In this document: positions 1-7,830 of the stretch, piece by piece | How positions within the stretch are numbered: the first letter of the stretch is position 1 | How the letters are laid out: the number at the start of each line of letters is the position of its first letter | Assembly: GCA_000435495.1 (NCBI GenBank) | Contig: FR884033.1 | Span: 14,922 to 53,714 of the forward strand | DNA from: Firmicutes bacterium CAG:552 | GTDB lineage: Bacteria > Bacillota > Clostridia > Christensenellales > Pumilibacteraceae | Direction of reading: 5' to 3' | Length of the DNA stretch: 38,793 nucleotides | Program-made: the position numbers and the translations under genes | The notes under the pieces: model-generated | The model's input: the letters and a program-made list of their open reading frames with translations, nothing else | Databases searched by the model: none | What the model was told of the DNA's origin: nothing

Positions 1-836
1 CGAGCGACGTCGAGTTACTGACCGACGTCGCAAAACAAAAAAACAAGCCGGAAACGATATCTCGCACCAAGCAAATAATGAAAACAGGCGTTTCGTATGC
101 AAATGCGCTATGTTTAGCATTGGGCGAGGCAGACAATCGATATTCTTCCGTTTTAAATTTTCCAAACAACCTTCTTGCAGTCGAATATCTTGCGCAACTC
201 GACGAAACAGCCGTTACCCCTATCGCCGTAAAAAGAACCGTTATGCACGACGCAGAAACCGCCTCAGGGAAGTTTGCTTCGGCAAGCTATATAAGAAAAG
301 CCATTACTACCGGAGATAAAGCATCTTTAAAACGTTTTATGCCGGCTGCAATGCTTGAGGAATGCAACAATCTTCCGGATATTAAACTTTTTGAAAATTT
401 GATGCTTTACTCTTTGTTAAACAAAACGATAAACGAGCTTTCAGAGATAAAAGACATTGAAAACGGGTTGGATGCTCTTATTTATCAAAGCGTCAGAAAC
501 GTAAACTCGGTTGGTGAGCTTATCGAAAAAATCAAAAGCAAAAGATACACGTATGCCCGTCTGCGAAGAGTGCTTTTATACTCGCTTTTAAGCATCAATA
601 AGCATATTATGTCAGACATAACAAGTATAAAAACTCGCATTTTGGCAATTAAAAAGGAATTTAAACCACATTTAAGCGATTTTAACTCCAAAAGCATTAT
701 AACAAGAAATTCCATGATTTCAGATGATTTTTTAGACGAAAGCGTAAAACTCGACATGCGAGCTAACGATATATACTCCCTATTATGTGGCAAAAAATTT
801 AATAACTACTTATCTCAGCCGATGCTTATAATTTAG
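1..836 (+). CDS. tmcAL: tRNA(Met) cytidine acetate ligase TmcAL, C-terminal part
   Basis: The reading frame is open from base 3, so the gene starts outside the window and about 277 residues remain of a family usually near 400. TmcAL (YlbM) uses ATP and acetate to acetylate the wobble cytidine of elongator tRNA(Met). Family-like segments seen are GVSYANAL, the PNNLLAVEYL block, TPIAVKR, and FASASYIRKAI, which are typical of the central part of the protein. The nucleotidyltransferase HIGH-type motif would lie upstream, off the window. In Bacillus ylbM lies near coaD and rsmD, as here. Its 3' end overlaps the convergent DAHP synthase gene by 11 bases. Family assignment is confident; activity is inferred. 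Confidence 0.85.
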   Translation, partial: SDVELLTDVAKQKNKPETISRTKQIMKTGVSYANALCLALGEADNRYSSVLNFPNNLLAVEYLAQLDETAVTPIAVKRTVMHDAETASGKFASASYIRKAITTGDKASLKRFMPAAMLEECNNLPDIKLFENLMLYSLLNKTINELSEIKDIENGLDALIYQSVRNVNSVGELIEKIKSKRYTYARLRRVLLYSLLSINKHIMSDITSIKTRILAIKKEFKPHLSDFNSKSIITRNSMISDDFLDESVKLDMRANDIYSLLCGKKFNNYLSQPMLII

Positions 837-1827
837 ATGCAATATCAAAAATCAAAGTTTTAGTCTTTTCTAATCCGATACATGCGTCAGTAAGCGACAT
901 ACCGGATATCTTTTTTGTATCTTGTCTGCCATCAAATATATAGCTTTCTATCATTAGTCCCTTTAAGCGACCTTTATAATTCGGCAAATTTTTAACGGTT
1001 TCAGTTGCTATGTCGCATTGTTTTAAATAATTTTTTCCGCTGTTGAAATGATTGCAATCTACAATAACGTTTTCGCACACACTTAATTCATTGCATATCG
1101 AAGCGTATCTTTCGACATAACGAGGCTCGTAATTGGAATGCATCTCCCCGCTTTCGTCAAAATAGCCTCGTAGTATAGCATGCGCAAAACGATTGCCTGT
1201 CGTTTTTATTTCATAACCAAGATAAGAAAAATCATTCTCGGTAGACGCAATTGCCACCCCTTGAGCCAAGTCCAATAAGTTTCCGTGCAAAGAATTTTTA
1301 ATTCCTACGGGGATGTCGCATGCGCTTGCAGCCATTCTATGATATTGATCGTCCGAGGATCTTGCGCCTATTGTGGCGTAAGAAATTAAATCGTCAAAAT
1401 AGCCGTACATGTCGGGATAAAGCATCTCATCTGCGCAAAACATACCCGTTTCGTTTGCAACGTCAATCATCAGCGTTCGTGCGAAAATAATTCCTTTATT
1501 TATATCCTCTTCCCCTTCAATCGCCGAATGCAACATTCCCCTATATGCTCGAGGATTCGAGCGAGGCTTTGTAGTGTATATTCTTGGAATAATAATAATT
1601 TTGTCATGAATAAGGTCGCTGATTTTTTTAAGCTCGGCGCAATACCTTCTGACCGCATCTTTTTCATCGGCAGAGCAAGGTCCGATTATAAGCAAAAACT
1701 TATTCGATTTACCGCAAAACACGGCTTCGATCTCTTTATCGAAGTCGTCTTTTTGCTTTTTATTAAAAAAAGGAAGCGATTCCTTTATTTCTTCCGTAGA
1801 GTAAAGTTTTTGTATTCTTTGGTACAT
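826..1827 (-). CDS. 3-deoxy-7-phosphoheptulonate synthase (type I, AroG-like)
   Basis: DAHP synthase joins phosphoenolpyruvate and erythrose 4-phosphate in the first step of the shikimate pathway, in the cytosol. The 333 residues match the E. coli AroF/G/H type: LIIGPCS near the N-terminus, the PRIYTTKPRS block, GARSSDDQYHR, VGIKNS, a CNHFNSGKN motif corresponding to the usual DFSHANS, and a final SLTDACIGLE. It has no chorismate mutase domain. It is the last gene of the long minus-strand operon, 13 bases after the coiled-coil gene. Many Firmicutes use the AroA(G)-type enzyme instead, so this AroG-like form is a mild oddity. Feedback specificity cannot be read from the sequence. Confidence 0.92.
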   Translation of the reverse strand: MYQRIQKLYSTEEIKESLPFFNKKQKDDFDKEIEAVFCGKSNKFLLIIGPCSADEKDAVRRYCAELKKISDLIHDKIIIIPRIYTTKPRSNPRAYRGMLHSAIEGEEDINKGIIFARTLMIDVANETGMFCADEMLYPDMYGYFDDLISYATIGARSSDDQYHRMAASACDIPVGIKNSLHGNLLDLAQGVAIASTENDFSYLGYEIKTTGNRFAHAILRGYFDESGEMHSNYEPRYVERYASICNELSVCENVIVDCNHFNSGKNYLKQCDIATETVKNLPNYKGRLKGLMIESYIFDGRQDTKKISGMSLTDACIGLEKTKTLIFDIASKL

Positions 1828-1840
1828 AATTCACTGTCGC

Positions 1841-2284
1841 TCAATCGTTGATTTTCAAGGCGGCTAACTCTCTCCTGTTCTGCTTAATCATACCAAGCAA
1901 ACCGTTCAAAAATTTTTCGGTTTCGTCAAAAACCCCATCCAAATGAGTTTTTGTTTTGTCTATCAGAATGTCTTTTTGCATTACGGCCCTGCCTACGATC
2001 TTTCGAGCCTCGACATCGGCTTGCTCTGAAATTCCGCTTTCGGACAAAATTTTTTCGGCTTTTTTTTGTGCGGTTTCCACGGTAGCTTTTGCAACGCTGT
2101 CCGCATTGGCGAGAATGCGCTGCTTATTGTCTACAATTCTTTGCGCTTCTTCGATGCACATCGGCAGCGACGAACGCAGCTCGTTGAGCAAAGTAAGGCA
2201 CTTGGCGCAATTTATCTTTCGTTTTACGTACCCTCTCTCGTCTACAAACTCGTTTTCAAGAGCGGTAATCAACGAAAAATCCAT
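1841..2284 (-). CDS. coiled-coil protein of the coaD neighbourhood, function unknown
   Basis: This 147-residue protein is dominated by Ala, Glu, Lys and Gln with heptad-like spacing from about residue 45 to 125 (for example the KATVETAQKKAEKIL segment), so a long coiled coil is likely. It has no signal peptide or membrane segment. In Clostridia a protein of this kind often follows coaD and is annotated loosely as an ATPase or ATP synthase subunit B/E-like protein; I see no Walker motif, so that name is not supported here. It lies 2 bases after coaD and 13 before DAHP synthase, clearly in the same operon. Gene call strong, function unknown. Confidence 0.75.
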   Translation of the reverse strand: MDFSLITALENEFVDERGYVKRKINCAKCLTLLNELRSSLPMCIEEAQRIVDNKQRILANADSVAKATVETAQKKAEKILSESGISEQADVEARKIVGRAVMQKDILIDKTKTHLDGVFDETEKFLNGLLGMIKQNRRELAALKIND

Positions 2285-2286
2285 TT

Positions 2287-2763
2287 TTACTCCTTATACA
2301 GTTTTATTATTTTGTCTTTTGCATTATTGTCAACGTAACTGTCTATACAGCCGTTTAAACGAACAAGCTCTCTGACTACAGTGCTGCTGACATGCAAATA
2401 CTCATTTTTTGCCGGCAACAAAACAACTTCTATTTCCGGCATTTGAGATCTATAACTTGCGTATAAATTCCTTTCGTACTCGTAATCGGAACCGCTTCGC
2501 ACACCCCTTAACAAATTTATCACGCCCATACGCTTCATAAAATCGGTAAGCAATCCGCTAAAAGGAACCACGGTTACATTTTTTATTCCCGATACAGATT
2601 GAAAAATAACATTCATTCTATCGTCGATTGAAACCGAGTTCTTCATATTGTCTTTTGCTAATGCCACAATAACTTCGTCAAACATTTTAGATGCTCTTTC
2701 CAGTATGTCCTTGTGCCCTAACGTAAACGGATCGAAAGAACCCGCAAAAACAGCTTTAGTCAT
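2287..2763 (-). CDS. coaD: phosphopantetheine adenylyltransferase
   Basis: CoaD transfers AMP from ATP to 4'-phosphopantetheine, giving dephospho-CoA, the penultimate step of coenzyme A synthesis. The 158-residue length is standard. The nucleotidyltransferase signature is present as GSFDPFTLGH near the N-terminus, with the Thr and second His of the T/HxGH site. The segment INLLRGVRSGSDYEYE and the C-terminal VSSTVVREL block (family ISSTxVRE) are both present. It overlaps the end of rsmD by 8 bases; the rsmD-coaD pair is widely conserved in Firmicutes and supports both calls. Confidence 0.96.
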   Translation of the reverse strand: MTKAVFAGSFDPFTLGHKDILERASKMFDEVIVALAKDNMKNSVSIDDRMNVIFQSVSGIKNVTVVPFSGLLTDFMKRMGVINLLRGVRSGSDYEYERNLYASYRSQMPEIEVVLLPAKNEYLHVSSTVVRELVRLNGCIDSYVDNNAKDKIIKLYKE

Positions 2764-3310
2764 TATCTCTCCTATAAAGAAACGATATATATGTTATACC
2801 GCATTTTCTTGTATCTATTATATACCGTTTTTCCAATTCGGGCAAGTCTATTTTTGTAGAATGTTCCCAAAAAATGATACCTTTTTCACTTAAAATATTA
2901 TATTCTTCGATTAGGTCGAAAACAACCTTTTCCGCCTGCGCAAAATAAGGCGGATCTATAAAAATATAGTCGAATTTCTCTTTACCGGACAATTTCCGCA
3001 ACGCTACTCTAAAGTCAGTGTTATATACTTGAGCATCTATACCAACGTTAGCTAAATTTGCCCTAATATACTTGACGCTTTCTGCACTGTTGTCTATAAA
3101 AACCGCACTCTTTGCACCTCTGCTCAATGCCTCTATGCCCAAAGCTCCGCTACCCGCAAACAAATCCAATATGTACGCTCCTTCGAAATCGTTCTTTGAT
3201 GACAGAATATTAAAAACAGTTTCTTTAATTCGGTCCGTTGTAGGTCTGACAAATTTACCCTCAGGAGCAAATAGGCGTTTCCCTCTGTATTTACCGGAAA
3301 TAACTCTCAT
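2756..3310 (-). CDS. rsmD: 16S rRNA (guanine966-N2)-methyltransferase
   Basis: RsmD methylates N2 of G966 in 16S rRNA in the assembled 30S subunit, using S-adenosylmethionine. The 184-residue protein begins with the family signature MRVISGKYRGKRL, followed by RPTTDRIKETVFN. The SAM-binding motif is LDLFAGSGALGIEALSRGA near residue 50, and the catalytic motif appears as FIDPPY near residue 120. The start overlaps the stop of the cyclo-ligase gene by four bases (ATGA), indicating translational coupling; coaD follows with an 8-base overlap. No anomaly seen. Confidence 0.95.
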   Translation of the reverse strand: MRVISGKYRGKRLFAPEGKFVRPTTDRIKETVFNILSSKNDFEGAYILDLFAGSGALGIEALSRGAKSAVFIDNSAESVKYIRANLANVGIDAQVYNTDFRVALRKLSGKEKFDYIFIDPPYFAQAEKVVFDLIEEYNILSEKGIIFWEHSTKIDLPELEKRYIIDTRKCGITYISFLYRRDND

Positions 3311-3852
3311 AATTTTCTCCTGAATATTTTTTGCGGAGTAATTATGATATCTAACGGTACATCCATGAGCGAATTTGCAAAATTGTCTTCGGACAACTGT
3401 TCGTCAAAAGCTATTCCGATAGACATTGTACGAACTGTAGACAGAAATCTGTCGTAATACCCTCCGCCGTATCCCAATCTAAAACAATCTTTGTCAAAAG
3501 CAAGCATAGGCACAACGGTAACCGCCGGATTGCTTATTATATCGCCATAGCACAAATCATTGACATTACCGAGCTTGTCCGTAACCAATTCGCCCCCGAC
3601 ATATTTTCGGCAAACCATATCGTCGCCACAAGTATACGGAATATATACCTTATGCGAGATTTTTTGTATAAGCGCTTTTGTCGAAAGTTCGCTCGACATT
3701 GAAACATAACAGAAAACCGAATCGAACAATTCAAGCATAGGTTCGAGTTTTTCCGCTACGGCAATTTCTTTTTGCTCTCGTTCTGCAATATTCTTGCGTA
3801 TATCTTTAAATTTTGTGCGTAAAATTTCCTTATAACCGTCAATCTGTCGCAT
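3307..3852 (-). CDS. 5-formyltetrahydrofolate cyclo-ligase
   Basis: The enzyme converts 5-formyl-THF and ATP to 5,10-methenyl-THF, returning folate to the one-carbon pool. The 181-residue length fits the family. The diagnostic loop RLGYGGGYYDRFL lies near residue 130, preceded by VVPMLAFDKD, and the C-terminal region PLDIIITP is typical. The ATG has an AGGAGG four bases upstream, and its start overlaps the end of alr by 14 bases. Its position beside rsmD has no obvious functional meaning; it looks like operon packing. Family call confident; gene names for this enzyme vary (ygfA, fau, yqgN), so none is assigned. Confidence 0.94.
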   Translation of the reverse strand: MRQIDGYKEILRTKFKDIRKNIAEREQKEIAVAEKLEPMLELFDSVFCYVSMSSELSTKALIQKISHKVYIPYTCGDDMVCRKYVGGELVTDKLGNVNDLCYGDIISNPAVTVVPMLAFDKDCFRLGYGGGYYDRFLSTVRTMSIGIAFDEQLSEDNFANSLMDVPLDIIITPQKIFRRKL

Positions 3853-4783
3853 ACATCCTCCTATTTCTTCCGTTAAAAGCAGTTAATACTTCGTACGGAA
3901 TCGTGCCGTATCTTTTTGCAACATCATCGATTTTTAGTCTGTCTCCAATAAAAATCGCCTGCTTTGGCACAAATTCGCACTCGCTAACATCAACCATGCA
4001 AACATCCATACAAATCGAGCCTACGGTTTTACAAACGGTCCCGCCCACTTCGAAAAAATTTTCACATCTGCGCAAACCGTCGGCGTAGCCAGCCTCCAAT
4101 ACTGCGATTTTCATGTCAACGGGAGCTAAAAAATTGCCATAGCCGATATGTTCGCCCTTTTTTACGCTAAGAACCGCCGATATTGCAGCTTTAACGCTCA
4201 TACACGGAGACAATGAATAATCGTATCCGTACATTGCCAATCCGACTCTGACCATGTCCTTAAAATATTTTGTCGGCAAAACCATACAATTGCTTGCGCA
4301 ACAATGCTTAACCGGGAAATTTAGCGTGTCAAATGCTTCGAATTGTTTTTTTGCATATTCCACCGAGCAAAAATGAGTATAGACACTTTCTATCTCAGTA
4401 TATAACGGTCTACGGGCAATAAAATCGTTGAACTCTTGTGGGTAAATGCCGTTACGATTCATTCCGGTATTTATTTTAACACAAATACGTTTATGAAGTA
4501 AATCTTTTTTGGTTGCGGCGGAATAAATTATATTTTTTTTACCGATATCATAGTCGCTGTTTAAAACGTATATATCTTTGCTCGTGTAGTTACAAAGCGC
4601 TTCGGCTTCGCAACTCCATGCTACGGCATAGCAATCGACCAAATCGTCTATATATTTGCAAAGCTCCAGACCGTGTCCGTAGGCATTGGCTTTAACTACT
4701 GCGCAAAACTTATTTTTTGTGCGGGTTCTAATCGTTATGATATTATTTCTAACAGCCGGAGCATTTATATGTAAAAAAAACAA
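3839..4783 (-). CDS. alr: alanine racemase, compact form
   Basis: Alanine racemase interconverts L- and D-alanine with pyridoxal phosphate, supplying D-Ala for peptidoglycan. The PLP lysine is K31 in AVVKANAYGHG. Other family blocks are KINTGMNRNG, VRVGLAMYGYD, EAGYADGLRR, GSICMDVCMVDV and GTIPYEVLTAF. At 314 residues it is shorter than the usual 360-390, but both ends align, so linkers are trimmed and the gene is not truncated. The start is TTG; a GGGAG seven bases upstream supports it, and no in-frame ATG lies near. The C-terminal RNRRMY replaces the common RVPRVY. It lies 47 bases after yraN. Confidence 0.9.
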   Translation of the reverse strand: MFFLHINAPAVRNNIITIRTRTKNKFCAVVKANAYGHGLELCKYIDDLVDCYAVAWSCEAEALCNYTSKDIYVLNSDYDIGKKNIIYSAATKKDLLHKRICVKINTGMNRNGIYPQEFNDFIARRPLYTEIESVYTHFCSVEYAKKQFEAFDTLNFPVKHCCASNCMVLPTKYFKDMVRVGLAMYGYDYSLSPCMSVKAAISAVLSVKKGEHIGYGNFLAPVDMKIAVLEAGYADGLRRCENFFEVGGTVCKTVGSICMDVCMVDVSECEFVPKQAIFIGDRLKIDDVAKRYGTIPYEVLTAFNGRNRRMYATD

Positions 4784-4830
4784 GGCACTTCTCCCGTACC
4801 TTGTATATGTCGCCCGCCTACAAATAGTTA

Positions 4831-5193
4831 CTAAAAGCTTAAATAACTCTCGAAGGCATTTTTTATATGATTAATCTCTCCGTTAAGAATTTCTATCACG
4901 TCAAATCGAACCGGCATGTCAAAAAGCTGTTTCGATGCAATATATGCCCCGGCAACTTGGCATATCTTTCTCATTTTTGTTTTTGTCACAGCTTCGGAAG
5001 GCAAACCGAACGCATCGGTCGTGCGCATCTTAACTTCTACAAAAACAAGATATTCTTCGCCAAGCGCAATTACGTCTATCTCGCCGTATTCGTTTTTGTA
5101 ATTTCGCTTCAATACGGTGTAGCCGATTTTTTTCAAATATTCTGCAGCAAGATCTTCACCGTAATCCCCTTTTAATTTGTTAAATATTTTCAT
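4831..5193 (-). CDS. YraN family endonuclease-like protein (UPF0102)
   Basis: This 120-residue protein belongs to the small restriction-endonuclease-fold family YraN. Seen are the N-terminal GDYGEDLAAEYL segment and a nuclease-like core: the glutamate and aspartate of YGEIDVIA near residue 40, then VFVEVKMR near residue 53, a typical PD-(D/E)xK arrangement. The cellular role is unsettled; the family commonly accompanies rnhB, as here. Its ATG overlaps the rnhB stop codon (ATGA), a tight coupling. No oddities. Family assignment is firm, function inferred only from fold. Confidence 0.9.
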   Translation of the reverse strand: MKIFNKLKGDYGEDLAAEYLKKIGYTVLKRNYKNEYGEIDVIALGEEYLVFVEVKMRTTDAFGLPSEAVTKTKMRKICQVAGAYIASKQLFDMPVRFDVIEILNGEINHIKNAFESYLSF

Positions 5194-5771
5194 ATAAAAT
5201 TCTTTATAAAACTTTTTCTGTGTATAGGCGTTTCACCGTAAGTTTTTAAGGCGAGAATGTGTGCCGAAGTACCGTAACCTTTGTTGTCGGCAAATCCATA
5301 CTGCGGATATAACTCATCGTATTCACGCATCAGCCTGTCACGTATAACCTTAGCGATTATCGATGCCGCCGCTATAGAATAGCTCGTAGCGTCACCTTTT
5401 ATTATAGATACAGTTTTTTGAGGAATATCGAGATTAACCGCATCCACCAAAGTCAACGGCGCATTAAGCTTTGATATTACAGTTTTCATAGCGAGTTTAG
5501 TTGCTTCTAAAATATTTATTTGGTCTATTACTTTCGGTTCAATCGAACAAACCTCATACTTTGCGACTTTAATTATTTTCTCGAAAAGCTGTTCTCTCTT
5601 TTTCTCGCTGAGTTTTTTACTGTCGTTTATACCTTCAATAAAAAAGCCATGCGGCATTATACACGCCGCCACGGTCACGGGTCCGGCTAACGGACCTCTG
5701 CCGACTTCATCACATCCGGCAACTATATCATCGTAACGTGAATCATAGTTAAATAAATCTAATGTACTCAT
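5190..5771 (-). CDS. rnhB: ribonuclease HII
   Basis: RNase HII cuts the RNA strand of RNA-DNA hybrids and single ribonucleotides in DNA. The acidic site is visible: GCDEVGRGPLAGPV holds the first Asp-Glu pair, TLVDAVNL the next Asp, and the AAASIIAKVIRDRLM block is typical of type 2 enzymes. The frame extends to a TTG six codons upstream, but I choose the ATG at 5771: it lies two bases after the rbgA stop, has GGA nine bases upstream, and gives a 193-residue protein. Adjacent rbgA and yraN match the common Firmicutes order. Confidence 0.95.
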   Translation of the reverse strand: MSTLDLFNYDSRYDDIVAGCDEVGRGPLAGPVTVAACIMPHGFFIEGINDSKKLSEKKREQLFEKIIKVAKYEVCSIEPKVIDQINILEATKLAMKTVISKLNAPLTLVDAVNLDIPQKTVSIIKGDATSYSIAAASIIAKVIRDRLMREYDELYPQYGFADNKGYGTSAHILALKTYGETPIHRKSFIKNFI

Positions 5772-5773
5772 TT

Positions 5774-6607
5774 CTATCTGTCCAAACAAATTTTACCTAG
5801 TTTCCCCTTACGAAAGTCATCCATCAGCGCAGTCGCCACTCTGTCAAAGTTAGGCTCTCCGCCTTTAAATAAATAGCCCCTATTCTTAGCTATGTCTGAC
5901 ATAACATGTTGTATGTCCGACAAATCTTGCACATTATAACGTTCAATAAGCGAATTCGGCGCAATTTTTATTAACTCAGCGAGTAATTCGGAACATAGTT
6001 CCGTCGTATCCACTACTTCGTCCCTTATGCTGCCTATATACGCCAAATGCTTAGCTGCGGTAACGTCGCTAAGTTTAGGGTATAGCGTCCCCGGCGTATC
6101 CAGTAATTCGAAATAATCATTAACGGCAACCCACTGCTTTCCCCTCGTAACGCCGGCTTTATTTCCCGTAACGGTTTTTCCTTTTTGACAAATATTATTT
6201 ATAAGCGTACTTTTGCCGCAATTAGGAACGCCTATTACCATCGCTCTGATACAAGCTCTAATCCCCTTGGCTTTTGCTCTCATAAGCTTTTCTTCGCACA
6301 TTTTTTTTGCGATAACGGGAATTTGCGAACAACTATTTGACGTAACAGATGAAAGCGCAATCACTTCATTTCCCTCGCCGTTTATTCGAGCGGTCCAGTT
6401 GTCAACATCTTGTTTACTTACGAGATCGCATTTATTTAAGACGTAAATTATTTTTTTGCCGAGAATAAGCGGCTCGAACGAAGGGTTTATGCAACTTTTC
6501 GGCGCACGGGCATCAAGCACATAAATAATGACGTCGATTAGCTTAACATTCTCCTCCATCATGCGAAGCGATTTCGTCATGTGTCCTGGAAACCAATGTA
6601 TGTTCAT
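5774..6607 (-). CDS. rbgA: ribosome biogenesis GTPase RbgA (YlqF)
   Basis: RbgA is a circularly permuted GTPase needed for late assembly of the 50S subunit. The permuted order is visible: the G4 motif LNKCDL near residue 65 precedes the P-loop GVPNCGKST near residue 125, which is followed by GVTRGKQW and the G3 motif DTPG. The N-terminal IHWFPGHMTKSLR is characteristic. The frame runs 22 codons further upstream, but the ATG at 6607 overlaps the trmD stop (TAATG) and has GGAG a few bases upstream, so I use it, giving 277 residues. In Bacillus rplS sits between trmD and ylqF; here it does not. Confidence 0.95.
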   Translation of the reverse strand: MNIHWFPGHMTKSLRMMEENVKLIDVIIYVLDARAPKSCINPSFEPLILGKKIIYVLNKCDLVSKQDVDNWTARINGEGNEVIALSSVTSNSCSQIPVIAKKMCEEKLMRAKAKGIRACIRAMVIGVPNCGKSTLINNICQKGKTVTGNKAGVTRGKQWVAVNDYFELLDTPGTLYPKLSDVTAAKHLAYIGSIRDEVVDTTELCSELLAELIKIAPNSLIERYNVQDLSDIQHVMSDIAKNRGYLFKGGEPNFDRVATALMDDFRKGKLGKICLDR

Positions 6608-7281
6608 TATCTTTTCTCCAATAAATCGGGCCGAAGTTTTTTCGTAATGGCAACGGATTGCTCTCTTCGCCATTTTTCGACATTTGCATGGTGACCGCTA
6701 AGCAATACGTCAGGAACTCTGAGCCCCATAAATTCTTGAGGTCGTGTATATTGCGGATATTCGAGCAAACCCGACTCAAACGTGTCTCCTTGCGCAGACT
6801 CTGCCTTTATAGTGCCGGGTATGAATCTACTTACCGCATCCACAAAAACCATAGCGGCAAGTTCACCGCCGGTAAGTACGTAATCGCCTATCGAAATTTC
6901 TCTGTCTATGCACAAATCTATTACTCTTTGGTCTACGCCTTCGTAATGTCCGCAAAGAACGACCAAATCGCTTTGCATAGCTGCAAATTCTTTTACGATG
7001 ATGTTATCAAGCCTTGCGCCTTTGGGCGACATATACACTCTGAGTGCTTTATGGGCAGAGTCGACGGCATTTATTGCGTCGAAAATCGGTTGAGGCATCA
7101 TAACCATGCCTGCCCCGCCGCCAAACGGCTCGTCATCGCACTTACCGTGTTTTTCGTTAGAAAACTTTCGAATGTCAATTACGTCTATCGAAAATACGTC
7201 GCGTTTTACAGCCCTGTCGATAATACTGCATTTTAACGGCTCAAACATTTCGGGAAAAAGAGTTAAGATACTAATCTTCAT
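6607..7281 (-). CDS. trmD: tRNA (guanine37-N1)-methyltransferase
   Basis: TrmD methylates N1 of G37 next to the anticodon, preventing +1 frameshifting. The 224-residue protein starts with MKISILTLFPEMF and contains DDEPFGGGAGMVM, the LCGHYEGVDQRV block and the trefoil-knot segment IGDYVLTGGELAAM, then DAVSRFIPG, all diagnostic for SPOUT-class TrmD. The start overlaps the end of rimM by 11 bases and its stop overlaps the rbgA start. Length and motifs are ordinary. Confidence 0.97.
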   Translation of the reverse strand: MKISILTLFPEMFEPLKCSIIDRAVKRDVFSIDVIDIRKFSNEKHGKCDDEPFGGGAGMVMMPQPIFDAINAVDSAHKALRVYMSPKGARLDNIIVKEFAAMQSDLVVLCGHYEGVDQRVIDLCIDREISIGDYVLTGGELAAMVFVDAVSRFIPGTIKAESAQGDTFESGLLEYPQYTRPQEFMGLRVPDVLLSGHHANVEKWRREQSVAITKKLRPDLLEKR

Positions 7282-7783
7282 AAACAGCCACCCTATCGAA
7301 TTCCTGCTCGTTTACTATTATCTTTTTTTGTAAAACGTCAACTTTGGCGTTTAGCGCAGTAATAAATGGGAACATCACTATAGATTTGTTCTCGCATTTA
7401 ACTTCGTAAACATCGGCTGCGCCGTTTTGGTAAACATAGCTAACCTTGCCGACAAGCCTCCCTGTGTCTGTTAAAACTTCACAACCTATCACGTCGGCAA
7501 TAAAATACGTATCAGACGGCAACTTTACAGCATTTTCTCTGTCTACGCACACATCCTCTCCGACCAACAGTTCCGCTTTGTTGCGTTCGTCGATTCCGCC
7601 TAATGAAAGATAAGCAAAACCGCCGTCCGTTCTCGAGCGTCTGACCAAATAGTTTGCGCCGCCAATTATGACCGTCTTTAACTTATTGTAACGCAAAACG
7701 TCATCGGTAAGAGGCTTTACCTTAAGTTCTCCCTTTATTCCTTGCGCTTTAATAATTTTTCCTATAATTATATTATTACTCAT
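7271..7783 (-). CDS. rimM: 16S rRNA processing protein RimM
   Basis: RimM helps mature the 30S head together with ribosomal protein S19. The protein shows the family start IIIGKIIKAQGIKGELKVKPLTDD, then a PRC-barrel domain with TYFIADVIGCEV and MFPFITALN near the C-terminus. I choose the ATG at 7783 because it begins where RimM proteins begin, giving 170 residues. The frame extends ten codons to a TTG that has AAGGG upstream, and both lie inside a strong hairpin at 7798-7828. The chosen ATG has no clear ribosome binding site, so the true start is uncertain. A three-codon mini-ORF ends in TAATG at the chosen start. Confidence 0.9.
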   Translation of the reverse strand: MSNNIIIGKIIKAQGIKGELKVKPLTDDVLRYNKLKTVIIGGANYLVRRSRTDGGFAYLSLGGIDERNKAELLVGEDVCVDRENAVKLPSDTYFIADVIGCEVLTDTGRLVGKVSYVYQNGAADVYEVKCENKSIVMFPFITALNAKVDVLQKKIIVNEQEFDRVAVYED

Positions 7784-7797
7784 TACAAAAACATTGC

Positions 7798-7828
7798 AAA
7801 TAAGGGACCGCAACGCAATCCCTTATTT
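7798..7828 (-). promoter_or_regulatory. strong hairpin at the khpA-rimM junction
   Basis: As minus-strand RNA the sequence folds into a 14-pair stem, including two G-U pairs, with a three-base loop. The arms are AAATAAGGGATTGC and GCGGTCCCTTATTT read 5' to 3'. It begins two bases after the khpA stop codon and ends 14 bases before the rimM ATG. No continuous T tract follows directly, so it is a poor terminator; mRNA processing, stability or translation control is more likely. It also contains the only Shine-Dalgarno-like sequence near rimM. Confidence 0.6.
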
Positions 7829-7830
7829 GA

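Noticed and set aside
1841..2284. ATP synthase subunit B/E or ATPase function for the coiled-coil protein
   Set aside because: No Walker motif, no membrane anchor and no ATP synthase neighbours; the resemblance is only coiled-coil composition.
5772..5789. Upstream TTG start for rnhB
   Set aside because: The ATG at 5771 has better spacing to a ribosome binding site and matches family length.
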